A stretch of DNA of 64,000 nucleotides from Crocinitomicaceae bacterium. GTDB lineage: Bacteria; Bacteroidota; Bacteroidia; Flavobacteriales_D; Crocinitomicaceae. The stretch covers positions 3,263 to 67,262 of the forward strand of contig JAHEIL010000015.1 in NCBI GenBank assembly GCA_024639405.1. Reading direction: 5' to 3'. The notes under the pieces were generated by a model. The model searched no databases, was not told where the DNA came from, and saw nothing but the letters and a program-made list of their open reading frames with translations. Position numbers and translations under genes: made by a program. Numbering within the stretch: the stretch's first letter is position 1; the number at the start of each line of letters is the position of its first letter. This document shows, one piece after another, positions 27,332 to 36,163 of the stretch.

Positions 27332-28900
27332 ATGAAACTATTAAATACATTAATTTTTACGTTGTTTTTTGCCGAAGCATTTTGTCAAACATGGAGTAAC
27401 GATGTTGCAAGTATTGTTTATGATAAATGTACAAAATGCCATCATCAAGGAGGTATTGGAGGCTTTTCATTAATGACACATGCAGAAGTTACACCAATGG
27501 CAGCTGCAGTTTACGATGCGATCAATGATGGCCATATGCCGCCATGGCCACCTAATAATAATTTCCAAACTTATATTCATAACCGCGCATTGTCCTCGAC
27601 AGAAAAATCTACACTTTCTACTTGGATTTTAAATGGAATGCCCCTTGGAAATGCCAACGCTATTCCCCCTGCTCCAGTTTATAGTTCTAGTGCGCTATTT
27701 GGGTCAGGGGATTTAACAGTTCAAATTCCAACATATACAAGTAAAGCTACAAGTTCACACGATGATTATGCTTGTTTTGCAGTTCCATCAGGATTGCTTC
27801 AAAATCGCGTTATAAAAGCTGTTGAAATCATCCCTGGAAATCGTGAAATTGTTCACCATGCTTTGATTTATCTTGACCCAAATGGTGTAGAAACAACTGA
27901 TTCGATCGGTGGAAATTGTGCGAGTCCTAGTAATTCCAATACGAAATTAATTGCTGGCTATACACCAGGAGCTACTCCAATGCTATTACCTTCCATTGCA
28001 CCATTAAAACTGGGCATTAACATCAGCGCTGGATCACAAATATATTTTGCCATGCATTATCCCGCTGGAAGTTTAGGACAAAAAGATAGTACTAAAGTTA
28101 TTTTCCACTTTTATCCGGTAGGAACTACAGGCGTGCGACAGGTAATGGCGAGTCCAATCATTGAAAATTGGGGTTTTTCGTTACCGCCAAATCAAGAAAC
28201 TACAGTTAATGCGCAGTACCCTTCTTCAGGTGGCTTAACGAATAATGTATCGATATTGAGTGTTTTTCCTCACATGCATTTACTAGGAAAAACAATAAAA
28301 TCGTTTGGTATTAAACCTAATGGCGATACCTTAAAATTAATTGATGTGCCGCATTGGGATTTTCATTGGCAGGATTTTTATTTTTTCCAGTCCATTCAAA
28401 AAGCTCCAATTGGAACGACTATTTATGGAACTGGTGTTTTTGACAATACTAGTAATAACGTGCACAATCCTAATAATCCTCCGATTTATGTAACAGCGGG
28501 ACTTAATACATCAGATGAAATGTTTTTGGTCTATTTTCATTATATGTTGTATCAAAATGGTGATGAAAACTATAACATAGAAGATTATATGAATTTAAGT
28601 GCAGAAGAATTATTGTCAAATACGGATGCATCAGTTTTAGTTTACCCTAATCCTTTTGAGAAAGATGTTGCTATTCAAATCAAAACGTTAAAAGCTGGAG
28701 ATATTTTATCGGCATATATTTATGATGGTCAAGGTAAATTAATAAAAAAATTGAGCGATAACTACGAGTTAAAACAAGACGGATACACGATCAATTGGGA
28801 TGGTAACACTGAAGAAAATGTACTTGTTAAAAAAGGCGTTTATTATGTTTCTTTTCGGATAAATGGCGTTGAAAGTTCAAAACAATTGGTGAAGTTTTAA
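27332..28900 (+). CDS. Cytochrome c / copper type II monooxygenase-like protein with T9SS tail
   Basis: A 522-residue secreted protein. After a signal peptide (1-18) comes a heme c site, CTKCH (33-37), with a possible distal Met69 in HMPPWPP. The following domains match the copper type II ascorbate-dependent monooxygenase fold (PHM/DBM): His175-His176 in VHHALIY, His242 in AMHYPAG, His314/His316 in FPHMHLLG and Met397 in SDEMFLV. These are candidates for all the CuM and CuH ligands. The end is a T9SS sorting domain (VYPNPFEKD ... SSKQLVKF). A substrate cannot be assigned. The gene has its own upstream terminator and stands before the 29-kb repeat island. Confidence 0.85.
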   Translation: MKLLNTLIFTLFFAEAFCQTWSNDVASIVYDKCTKCHHQGGIGGFSLMTHAEVTPMAAAVYDAINDGHMPPWPPNNNFQTYIHNRALSSTEKSTLSTWILNGMPLGNANAIPPAPVYSSSALFGSGDLTVQIPTYTSKATSSHDDYACFAVPSGLLQNRVIKAVEIIPGNREIVHHALIYLDPNGVETTDSIGGNCASPSNSNTKLIAGYTPGATPMLLPSIAPLKLGINISAGSQIYFAMHYPAGSLGQKDSTKVIFHFYPVGTTGVRQVMASPIIENWGFSLPPNQETTVNAQYPSSGGLTNNVSILSVFPHMHLLGKTIKSFGIKPNGDTLKLIDVPHWDFHWQDFYFFQSIQKAPIGTTIYGTGVFDNTSNNVHNPNNPPIYVTAGLNTSDEMFLVYFHYMLYQNGDENYNIEDYMNLSAEELLSNTDASVLVYPNPFEKDVAIQIKTLKAGDILSAYIYDGQGKLIKKLSDNYELKQDGYTINWDGNTEENVLVKKGVYYVSFRINGVESSKQLVKF

Positions 28901-28922
28901 TTCGATCATCAATAAAGATAAT

Positions 28923-29038
28923 GCCACGAAGTAATTAGTCAAAATTCGTGAATTAGTGGCTAAAAACATATCTATTAAAAAATGCCACGAAGGCATGAAT
29001 GTACACGAAGTGATTAGTGAAAATCTGTGAATTAGTGA
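28923..29038. repeat. Left block of GCCAC...GTGGC repeats flanking the GxxExxY gene
   Basis: Two copies (28923-28960, shortened, and 28984-29038, end degenerate) of a roughly 56-bp imperfect palindrome. Each starts GCCACGAAG, contains GATTAGTGAAAAT or similar, and tends to end TTAGTGGC. Ends pair (GCCAC with GTGGC; ACGAAT with ATTCGT in the better copies). The same family forms a larger block at 29523-29962. Confidence 0.85.
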
Positions 29039-29046
29039 TTAAATAA

Positions 29047-29421
29047 TTAATATACAATTCTTTTATATTCTAACTTACCACGACCGAAATTTACTAACAA
29101 TGCAAGTCTATTGTCAGAGACTTTTAAATAATTAATACACTGGGCTATGTGTTCGTCAGTAATATAGGAAACGCACTTTACTTCTAAAATGATTTTATCA
29201 AGAACAACAAAGTCAGCATAAAAAAAATGTTTTAATACTTCATTTCTAAACTCAACGATATATTTCTTTTCCCGTTCAAAAAAAATCCCATCTTCTGAAA
29301 ATACTTTTTCGAGTGCGTCTTTATAAACAATTTCCAAAAAACCATGTCCAAGTTCTGAATGAACTTCCATACATTTTCCAATAATTTCATAGGCTTCATC
29401 TCTATATATTAAATTTTTCAT
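29047..29421 (-). CDS. GxxExxY protein (predicted PD-(D/E)xK nuclease-like)
   Basis: A 124-residue protein with the defining G-x-x-E-x-x-Y motif (GFLEIVY at about 27-33) and a PD-(D/E)xK-like core: Asp in YADFVVLD and Glu-x-Lys in ILEVKCV. Similar proteins are annotated as GxxExxY family; their biochemistry is not established. The gene lies alone on the minus strand, enclosed by two blocks of the same palindromic repeat (28923-29038 and 29523-29962). It has no operon partner. The last residues sit only 8 bp from the left repeat block. See findings for the interpretation as a repeat-associated element. Confidence 0.85.
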   Translation of the reverse strand: MKNLIYRDEAYEIIGKCMEVHSELGHGFLEIVYKDALEKVFSEDGIFFEREKKYIVEFRNEVLKHFFYADFVVLDKIILEVKCVSYITDEHIAQCINYLKVSDNRLALLVNFGRGKLEYKRIVY

Positions 29422-29522
29422 GATTAACGTTTTATTGAAGTTAAAGAAAATTATCTATTGAAAAATAAACTAACTACAAATGTTAAGTAAAGACAATTTA
29501 TATGAAAAGACAAATGAGCCCT

Positions 29523-29962
29523 GAAAATTCGTGAAAATTCGTGGATTAGTGGCTAAAAAATACCTATCAAGTAATGCCACGAAGACACGAATGAACACGA
29601 AGTGATTAATGAAAATTTATGTTTTAGTGCTAGGAAAATATCTATTCATAACAATCAAGTAATGCCACGAAGACACAAATGGACACGAAGTGATTAGTGA
29701 AAATTCGTGGATTAGTGGCTAAAAAATACCTATCAAGTAATGCCACGAAGACACGAATGAACACGAAGTGATTAATGAAAATTTATGTTTTAGTGCTAGG
29801 AAAATATCTATTCATAACAATCAAGTAATGCCACGAAGACACAAATGGACACGAAGTGATTAGTGAAAATTCGTGAATTAGTGGCTAAAAATACCTATCA
29901 AGTAATGCCACGAAAACACGAATGAACACGAAGTGATTAGTGAAAATTTATGTATTAGTGGC
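29523..29962. repeat. Right block of GCCAC...GTGGC repeats with a 166-bp perfect tandem duplication
   Basis: This 555-base gap between genes (29422-29976) is filled mainly by the repeat. Units begin GCCAC at 29576, 29664, 29742, 29830 and 29907, alternating between a palindromic form ending TTAGTGGC and a variant ending TTAGTGC. The higher-order unit is 166 bp: 29541-29706 and 29707-29872 appear identical base for base, and a diverged third copy (one A lost) begins at 29873. The last unit ends 14 bp before the ctpA stop. Bases 29422-29522 hold only AT-rich sequence without other signals. Confidence 0.9.
29541..29872 (+). repeat. Tandem 166-bp duplication
   Basis: Copies 29541-29706 and 29707-29872 show no difference on reading. 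Each contains two of the 56-bp palindromic units and the spacer ATATCTATTCATAACAATCA. Perfect identity implies recent duplication. Confidence 0.88.
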
Positions 29963-29976
29963 AAAAAAAAACCAAT

Positions 29977-31569
29977 CTATTGAACAATTTTCAAAGCTTT
30001 CTGAACTTCGTTGTCAGTTGTATTTGTTATTTTAAAATAACCATTTTCTAACCAGATTTGTCGAGCGATTTCAGCTTTTAATGTACGTTTGATTAGATTC
30101 TTGCTCGTCTTTAAGCCTACTCTGTCGGTTTTTATTTTCAATTCTTTTTCAGCAAACTGTGTAAATTGATTCAATAATAATTCATCAACTTGAAATGAAG
30201 TAACAAACTCGTCCAATGTTTTCCAGTTTTGACGCTTGTCTTGAATGTAGTCAAAAGCAAAACCATTGAATGCTTGAGAAAAGCGTAACTCAGTAAAATA
30301 CATACTCGTTCCTAAAGTATCAAGTGCAATAAAAACATCTGGCATAATACCACTTGAACCATAAACAGTTCTTCCTTTTACTGTTTTATATTTTAATGAG
30401 TCTACAAAATATTTCTTGTCAACGTGAAATAATTCTTCATCATTATAGCGGTTCAATTGGTCTTGCATATATGCGTCAAATCCTTCTGAATAAGGCTTTT
30501 GAATGCATCTTCCAGAAGCAATATAGTATCGCGCAATGGTCATTCTTAAATTACTACCATCTCTCAAACGTCGGTCTTCTTGCACCAATCCTTTGCCAAA
30601 AGAACGACGACCAACAATGGTTCCACGGTCATTATCTTGAATTGCACCTGCTAAAATTTCACTTGCAGAAGCTGAGTTTGAATTGATTAAAATAGCCAAT
30701 GGTGTATCTTGTAAAATCCCGTCTGAAGTCGCTTTGTAAGTTTGTTCGCCTGAATGAACTCCTTTCACCCGAACTATTAGTGCATCCTTTTGTAAAAACT
30801 GATCAGCTATTTCTATCGCAGATTGCATAACGCCTCCTGGATTTCCTCTTAAATCCAAAATTAACTTTTTCATGCCTTCTTGCTTTAATTTCAAAGCGGC
30901 CAATTTAAATTCATTGCCTGTTGTTACAGAAAATTCATCAATTTTTAAATACCCGATTGTTGGAGTCATCATGTAAGCAGCTGAAACAGACTGAATCTGA
31001 ATAATTCCACGTATAAGATTTTTAGTTAACCTTTTTCCTTTACGTGAAATAGTTAAAGCAACAGAAGTATCTTCTTTCCCTTTTAACAATTTCATCACTT
31101 TTTCATTGGTGATTTTTTTATTGGTTACTTTTTTGCCATCCACAGCAATGATTTTATCACCAGCTTTTAATCCAACACTTTCAGAAGGAGAACCTGGAAT
31201 AACATTCGTTACACAAATCGTATCTCTAATTATGAAAAAACGTACACCAATTCCACCAAATTGACCTTCAATCGATTCATTAACCGCTTTTAAATCTTTA
31301 GCAGGAATGTAATTACTGTGTGGGTCTAACTTGTGAAGCATATCAGAAATAGCAGCTTCAAATAATTCATCACCATTCAAAGAGTCGACATAATTCTCAT
31401 TCAATATTTCAATGATATCTTGAAATTTTTGATACTTCCCACGAATTGGAACATTGGAAAAAGTAAAATCTCCAGAAGTAAACAAAGTTCCTAGCCACAA
31501 GCCAAAAATGACACAAGCTGCCATTAACATCGGTAATAAATATGCTTTATTTTTTGTTGGATTATCCAT
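29977..31569 (-). CDS. ctpA: C-terminal processing peptidase (S41 family)
   Basis: Periplasmic/envelope serine protease that trims protein C-termini. The 530-residue protein has an N-terminal membrane anchor (about 9-27), a PDZ domain with GIGVRF, PGSPSESVGLKAGDKI, and a peptidase domain with LDLRGNPGG, the Ser of SNSASASE and the Lys of RSFGKGL that form the Ser/Lys dyad. ATG 31569 is chosen because the alternative at 31584 lies inside the upstream gene; the two genes overlap by 8 bases (ATGGATAA), so translation is likely coupled with dCMP deaminase. About 100 residues after the peptidase core are a C-terminal extension. Confidence 0.92.
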   Translation of the reverse strand: MDNPTKNKAYLLPMLMAACVIFGLWLGTLFTSGDFTFSNVPIRGKYQKFQDIIEILNENYVDSLNGDELFEAAISDMLHKLDPHSNYIPAKDLKAVNESIEGQFGGIGVRFFIIRDTICVTNVIPGSPSESVGLKAGDKIIAVDGKKVTNKKITNEKVMKLLKGKEDTSVALTISRKGKRLTKNLIRGIIQIQSVSAAYMMTPTIGYLKIDEFSVTTGNEFKLAALKLKQEGMKKLILDLRGNPGGVMQSAIEIADQFLQKDALIVRVKGVHSGEQTYKATSDGILQDTPLAILINSNSASASEILAGAIQDNDRGTIVGRRSFGKGLVQEDRRLRDGSNLRMTIARYYIASGRCIQKPYSEGFDAYMQDQLNRYNDEELFHVDKKYFVDSLKYKTVKGRTVYGSSGIMPDVFIALDTLGTSMYFTELRFSQAFNGFAFDYIQDKRQNWKTLDEFVTSFQVDELLLNQFTQFAEKELKIKTDRVGLKTSKNLIKRTLKAEIARQIWLENGYFKITNTTDNEVQKALKIVQ

Positions 31570-31996
31570 GAATATTCGATTCAAAATGAACTACTTCTAC
31601 ACCAGCATTCGCTAGAAAATCTATACCTTCTGTGTCTTTGTATTTATCCATGAACACAACACGATTAATTCCAGCCTGCAAAACTAATTTACTACAATCT
31701 TTACATGGTGACAATGTTAAATATAGGGTTGCACCTTTACAATTATTTGTTGATTTCGCTACTTTTAAAATGGCGTTAGCTTCAGCATGTAAAACATACC
31801 AATGTGTATTTCCTTCTGTATCTTCGCAACAATTATCAAAGCCTGCTGGAGAGCCATTGTAGCCATCAGAAATAATCATTTCGTCTTTTACTATAATCGC
31901 GCCAACTTGCTTGCGTGCACAATGTGACAATTTTGCCCAAGACTCTGCTAATCTTAAATAAGCAGCATCATAACGGGTTGTTTTATTTGAAATCAT
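31562..31996 (-). CDS. dCMP deaminase
   Basis: Zinc enzyme converting dCMP to dUMP for thymidylate synthesis; 144 residues. The zinc site is HAEANAI (His and catalytic Glu) and PCKDC (two Cys). CARKQVGAIIV and GYNGSP near the N-terminus fit the dCMP deaminase/ComEB branch rather than tRNA deaminase. It overlaps the ctpA start by 8 bases and appears to be the first gene of that pair. Confidence 0.9.
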   Translation of the reverse strand: MISNKTTRYDAAYLRLAESWAKLSHCARKQVGAIIVKDEMIISDGYNGSPAGFDNCCEDTEGNTHWYVLHAEANAILKVAKSTNNCKGATLYLTLSPCKDCSKLVLQAGINRVVFMDKYKDTEGIDFLANAGVEVVHFESNIHG

Positions 31997-32015
31997 AATG
32001 GCGATAAATGTAACG

Positions 32016-32023
32016 CAAAATTA
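32016..32023 (-). promoter_or_regulatory. TAnnTTTG -7-like box for the dCMP deaminase-ctpA pair
   Basis: TAATTTTG on the minus strand, 19 bases before the start of the dCMP deaminase gene. No clear -33 element was found. Confidence 0.35.
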
Positions 32024-32050
32024 ATAATTTGAAGTTGTAAACGAACCTTA

Positions 32051-32743
32051 TTAAAGAGAAACGGGTGTAAATTTATAGCCAACGCCTCTTATTGAATGAA
32101 AATAATTCGGGTTTTTAGGGTCTTGCTCAAATAATTTTCGAAATGCTAATATGTAATTATCGATCGTACGAGCAGTTGGAAACTGATCTTTCCCCCAAAG
32201 TCGATCTAAAATTTCATCTCGTGAAATAACTTTATTTTCATTTTCAATAAATAATTTCAACAATTCAATTTCTTTCTTGGATAAAGTGATTAGTTGATGG
32301 TTTGTATTGCTTTTGACTTCATATGTTTCAAAATTAATGGTTTGGTCTGCAATTACAAACTGAACCAACGAAGTAGATTTATCCGTATTTTTTGTTAAAA
32401 TACTCACTCTTAAAAGCAATTCTTCTAAATCAAATGGTTTTGGCAAGTAATCATTAGCGCCTAATTTTAACCCATGAATTCTATCTTCAGTAGTTCCTTT
32501 AGCGGATAAAAATAAAACAGGAACATTGGATACTTTGCGCAATTCAGCACAAATTTCAAAGCCACTTTTTCCTGGCAGCATGACATCTAAAATTACCAAA
32601 TGAGAATTCGCTAATTGTGCAATTTCTTTGTATGCAGTTAATCCATTTTCAACTACTTGAACACTATAACCTTCCATTTCTAAATTAAAGCGAATCAAAT
32701 CTGCTAAACTTTTTTCATCTTCAACTAAGTAAATCGTAACCAT
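32051..32743 (-). CDS. OmpR/PhoB-type response regulator (orphan)
   Basis: DNA-binding two-component regulator of 230 residues. The receiver domain has the acidic pair in YLVEDEKSL, the phosphoacceptor Asp in LVILDVMLPGKSG, and the conserved Lys in LSAKGTTED. The C-terminal winged-helix domain shows LSKKEIELLKLF and RTIDNYILAFRKLF (recognition helix) and GVGYKF. No sensor histidine kinase gene lies next to it; the neighbours are the dCMP deaminase and a divergent T9SS protease, which it could regulate (inference from divergence). Confidence 0.92.
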   Translation of the reverse strand: MVTIYLVEDEKSLADLIRFNLEMEGYSVQVVENGLTAYKEIAQLANSHLVILDVMLPGKSGFEICAELRKVSNVPVLFLSAKGTTEDRIHGLKLGANDYLPKPFDLEELLLRVSILTKNTDKSTSLVQFVIADQTINFETYEVKSNTNHQLITLSKKEIELLKLFIENENKVISRDEILDRLWGKDQFPTARTIDNYILAFRKLFEQDPKNPNYFHSIRGVGYKFTPVSL

Positions 32744-32768
32744 CTTACCATATTTTTTTTTAAAGTTA

Positions 32769-32776
32769 TATATTTG
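32769..32776 (+). promoter_or_regulatory. TAnnTTTG -7-like box upstream of the second T9SS protease
   Basis: TATATTTG, 36 bases before the ATG of the protease at 32813, fits the Bacteroidota -7 element. No TTTG is placed at the right -33 distance. Confidence 0.4.
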
Positions 32777-32812
32777 TGCGCATAGGATTAATTAAAATAA
32801 TAAAAATTAACG

Positions 32813-34507
32813 ATGAATAATAAAATTACTACTAGTTTTTTTGTGCTATTGTTGACAATTTTCTCGAGTTTTTCTCAAAAAAATACTGCAACTACTGTTT
32901 CAATCGAACAACAAAAATCTACTCCAACAATTGAGTTATTAGCCCCTAATATGGAAGCTATTAATGCTGAAGATAAGTTGAGAGATAAACAAGGTAAATT
33001 ATACCGAATTGGTGTTGCGCTATATACTAATTTATCTCCTGAAAATTCAGGTGTATGGACTATTGACCAACAAGGAACTAAATCCTGGTCATTGACAATC
33101 AAATCATCAGGAGCAGAGGCTTTAAGTTTTTTATTTGATCATTTTGTTTTATTTGGTAATAGCAATTTAAAAGTAAGTAACCAAAAAGGTGAGCTAGTTC
33201 ATTCAATTGTTACCAAAGAAGATGAATTAGAAGATTTACAACAACATTTAGCATTGTGCTTTGGGGATGAATTGACATTAACATTAACCGAGCCAAAAGG
33301 AACACAAGCTAGTGAAATTCATTTAGATAGAGTTATTTATAACTACAGAAGCACTGGTAACCCAATTGCAAATAAAATCAATGAATCGGATCCATGTGAA
33401 ATCAATGTAAATTGCTCACCTGTTGGAGATAATTGGCAAGATGAAAAAAGAGGTGTTGCACGAATTTATGTTGTTGAACCTGCTGGTGCTGGATGGTGCT
33501 CAGGATCTTTGGTTAACAACACGGCGCAAGATTGCAAACCATACATGTTGACAGCTTTACATTGTGGAGTGAATTCAACTTCTGCAAATTTCAATGTTTG
33601 GAAATTTTTCTTCAAATACGAAGTAACTGGATGTGTAAACCCAACATCTGTAGGTACTTTAGCAAGTAATGTAATAACGGGAAGTGTAAAAAAAGCAGAC
33701 GCTAATGATGGAGGAGGAGATAGTGGTTCCGATTTTTTATTGGTTCAAATGGGAACAGCAAATAATGAAACTACGACCATTAACAAATTAAAAACAACTG
33801 CCTTCAATGCGTATTGGAATGGTTGGGACGCTAACAATACTGCAACAACTGGAGGAGTTGGGATTCATCATCCAGCAGGAGATATTAAAAAAATATCTAC
33901 CTTCAACGGTACAACTACAAGTTCTACATATGGTGGACAAGTTTCAGGAACACATTGGAGATTAACTTGGAGTTCCAATTCTAATGGACATGGTGTAACA
34001 GAAGGTGGTTCTTCCGGTTCACCCATTTTCAACAATTCTTCAGGAAGAATAATTGGAACATTAACAGGTGGTTCATCGTATTGCAATGCACTAACTTCTC
34101 CTGATTTATATGGCAAAATGTCATACCATTGGACATCCAACGGAACACAATCAATGTACCAATTAAAACCGTTTTTAGACCCAACAAATAGTGGTTTGAT
34201 GGTGTTAAATGGTTCAGGAAACCCTTGTTCACCTGCTAGTATTGATGAAAATGAAGTATCTAAATTTGCGTACACCTCCATCTACCCGAATCCATTTACA
34301 TCTGAATTCACAGTTGATTTAACTTCTTTAGAAGTTGAAGATGTTTTAGTGACTCTTTATGATTTTTCTGGAAAATTAATTGAAACTATAAACACTAAAA
34401 CTGGACAAAAAATAAACATTAACTTAATGAATTACGCTCAAGGAGTATACCAAGTTAAATTAGCAACTAAAGGTGCTCAAATCACAAAATTAGTGGTGAA
34501 ACAATAA
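32813..34507 (+). CDS. Secreted trypsin-like serine protease with T9SS sorting domain (paralogue)
   Basis: 564-residue predicted extracellular endopeptidase. Signal peptide about 1-22 (FSSFSQ), pro-region, and protease domain with His250 in LTALHCG, Asp307 in GSDFLLV and Ser401 in GGSSGSP; the cysteines CSGSLV, HCG and the late CN are where those of the 3764-6028 protein lie, and both carry IHHPxGDIKKIS. The T9SS tail (IYPNPFTSE ... ITKLVVKQ) follows the protease directly, without the extra beta modules of the longer paralogue. It is divergent from the orphan response regulator. Substrate specificity is unknown. Confidence 0.88.
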   Translation: MNNKITTSFFVLLLTIFSSFSQKNTATTVSIEQQKSTPTIELLAPNMEAINAEDKLRDKQGKLYRIGVALYTNLSPENSGVWTIDQQGTKSWSLTIKSSGAEALSFLFDHFVLFGNSNLKVSNQKGELVHSIVTKEDELEDLQQHLALCFGDELTLTLTEPKGTQASEIHLDRVIYNYRSTGNPIANKINESDPCEINVNCSPVGDNWQDEKRGVARIYVVEPAGAGWCSGSLVNNTAQDCKPYMLTALHCGVNSTSANFNVWKFFFKYEVTGCVNPTSVGTLASNVITGSVKKADANDGGGDSGSDFLLVQMGTANNETTTINKLKTTAFNAYWNGWDANNTATTGGVGIHHPAGDIKKISTFNGTTTSSTYGGQVSGTHWRLTWSSNSNGHGVTEGGSSGSPIFNNSSGRIIGTLTGGSSYCNALTSPDLYGKMSYHWTSNGTQSMYQLKPFLDPTNSGLMVLNGSGNPCSPASIDENEVSKFAYTSIYPNPFTSEFTVDLTSLEVEDVLVTLYDFSGKLIETINTKTGQKININLMNYAQGVYQVKLATKGAQITKLVVKQ

Positions 34508-34527
34508 ACATACATTCAATTCTTTTG

Positions 34528-34558
34528 AAAGGCTACAATAAATATTGTAGCCTTTTTT
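34528..34558 (+). terminator. Intrinsic terminator after the 32813 protease gene
   Basis: A perfect 12-bp stem (34528-34539 with 34544-34555), AAAT loop, and a T run. It lies 20 bp past the stop codon. Confidence 0.9.
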
Positions 34559-34568
34559 ATTTTTCTCC

Positions 34569-34598
34569 TTGATGGTGCGAAAAATTAGACTAATTTTG
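34569..34598 (+). promoter_or_regulatory. Bacteroidota-type promoter for purH
   Basis: TTG (34569-34571), a 19-base spacer and TAATTTTG (34591-34598) match the -33/-7 consensus closely. The start codon of purH is 25 bases further. This is the best promoter match I found in the window. Confidence 0.55.
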
Positions 34599-34623
34599 CA
34601 CTTTCTAACTATTTCTGGAGTCG

Positions 34624-36153
34624 ATGAACACCTCAAAAAAAATTAAATCTGCCCTTATTTCAGTTTACGATAAAACTGGATTAGAAGACATTGTAAAAAC
34701 ATTACATGCCAATAACGTAACTATCTATTCAACAGGCGGAACACAAGCCTTTATTGAAGGAATGAATATTCCTGTAGAACGTGTTGAAGATTTAACTGAT
34801 TTTCCAGAAATTTTAGGCGGACGTGTGAAAACATTGCATCCAAAAATTTTTGGTGGAATTTTAAATAGAAGAAATTTAGCAGAAGACCAAGCACAAATTG
34901 CTCAATTTAACATCCCTGAAATTGATTTAGTAATTGTTGATTTGTATCCATTTGAAGCAACGGTAGCTTCAGGAGCAAGTCATCAAGATATCATTGAAAA
35001 AATTGATATCGGAGGTATTTCATTGATTCGTGCAGCTGCTAAGAATTATGCAGATGTCGTTATTGTGCCTTCACAAGCGCAATACGCCTCTTTATTAGAA
35101 TTACTGATAGCTCAAAATGGGGCAACCACATTGGAACAACGTCAAACTTTTTCAGGAGATGCGTTCCATGTTTCTTCGCATTACGACACACAAATATTCA
35201 ATTACTTTAATAAAGGTGAGCGCAAAATTTTCAAAGAAAGCGTTCAAACTGCACACGTTTTAAGATATGGTGAAAACCCACATCAAAACGGTGTTTTTTA
35301 TGGTGATTTAGATTCCATGTTTGATAAATTACACGGTAAAGAATTATCGTACAACAACCTATTAGATGTAGATGCAGCAGTGAACTTGATGGCAGATTTC
35401 CAACAAGATGAACCAACTTTTGCTATTTTAAAACACAACAATGCTTGTGGTTTGGCTTCTCGACCAACCTTAAAAGAAGCTTATGCAGCTGCACTTGCAG
35501 GAGATCCAGTTAGTGCGTTTGGTGGAATATTAATTGCCAATAAAACTGTAGACTTGGCAACAGCAGAATTGGTGAATGATTTATTCTGTGAAGTAATTAT
35601 TGCTCCAGGTTACAATAACGATGCCTTTGAATTGTTACAATCGAAAAAAAATCGGGTCATATTAGTTCAAAAACAACCATCTCTTCCAGAGAAACAATTC
35701 CGTACGATTTTAAATGGTGTTTTGGTTCAAGATAAAGATCTAATTACTGAAAATGCGACACATTTAACGCCTGTTACCACTAAATTAGCAACAGCACAAG
35801 AAATTGATGATTTATTGTTTGCAAATAAATTGGTGAAACATACTAAATCAAATACAATTGTTTTAGCAAAAAATAAGCAACTTTTAGCAAGTGGAACAGG
35901 ACAAACATCACGCGTTGATGCATTGAGTCAAGCAATTCACAAAGCAAAATCATTTAATTTTGACTTAACTGGTGCTGTAATGGCATCTGATGCATTTTTC
36001 CCGTTCCCTGATTGTGTAGAAATTGCTCACAATGAAGGAATTAATACGGTGATTCAACCAGGAGGTTCGATAAAAGATACCTTGTCAATTGATTATTGTA
36101 ACGAAAATAACATGGCGATGGTTTTCACTGGAAACCGCCATTTTAAACACTAA
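34624..36153 (+). CDS. purH: Bifunctional AICAR formyltransferase / IMP cyclohydrolase
   Basis: Last two steps of purine synthesis: formylates AICAR and closes the ring to IMP. The 509-residue protein has an N-terminal MGS-like IMP cyclohydrolase domain (STGGT, GGRVKTLHPKIFGGIL, IDIGGISLIRAAAKN) and a C-terminal AICARFT domain with LRYGENPHQ, KHNNACG, DPVSAFGG and the final PGGSIKD and NRHFKH. Length equals the family norm. It is the first gene after a terminator and has its own promoter. Confidence 0.97.
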   Translation: MNTSKKIKSALISVYDKTGLEDIVKTLHANNVTIYSTGGTQAFIEGMNIPVERVEDLTDFPEILGGRVKTLHPKIFGGILNRRNLAEDQAQIAQFNIPEIDLVIVDLYPFEATVASGASHQDIIEKIDIGGISLIRAAAKNYADVVIVPSQAQYASLLELLIAQNGATTLEQRQTFSGDAFHVSSHYDTQIFNYFNKGERKIFKESVQTAHVLRYGENPHQNGVFYGDLDSMFDKLHGKELSYNNLLDVDAAVNLMADFQQDEPTFAILKHNNACGLASRPTLKEAYAAALAGDPVSAFGGILIANKTVDLATAELVNDLFCEVIIAPGYNNDAFELLQSKKNRVILVQKQPSLPEKQFRTILNGVLVQDKDLITENATHLTPVTTKLATAQEIDDLLFANKLVKHTKSNTIVLAKNKQLLASGTGQTSRVDALSQAIHKAKSFNFDLTGAVMASDAFFPFPDCVEIAHNEGINTVIQPGGSIKDTLSIDYCNENNMAMVFTGNRHFKH

Positions 36154-36163
36154 AAAAAATAAT

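Noticed and set aside
29523..29962. CRISPR array
   Set aside because: The repeats have no unique spacers; the period is 166 bp with two internal palindromic units, and no cas gene is near.
33868..34281. Open frame opposite the T9SS protease
   Set aside because: Antisense shadow with biased composition, overlapping catalytic Ser codons of the real gene.
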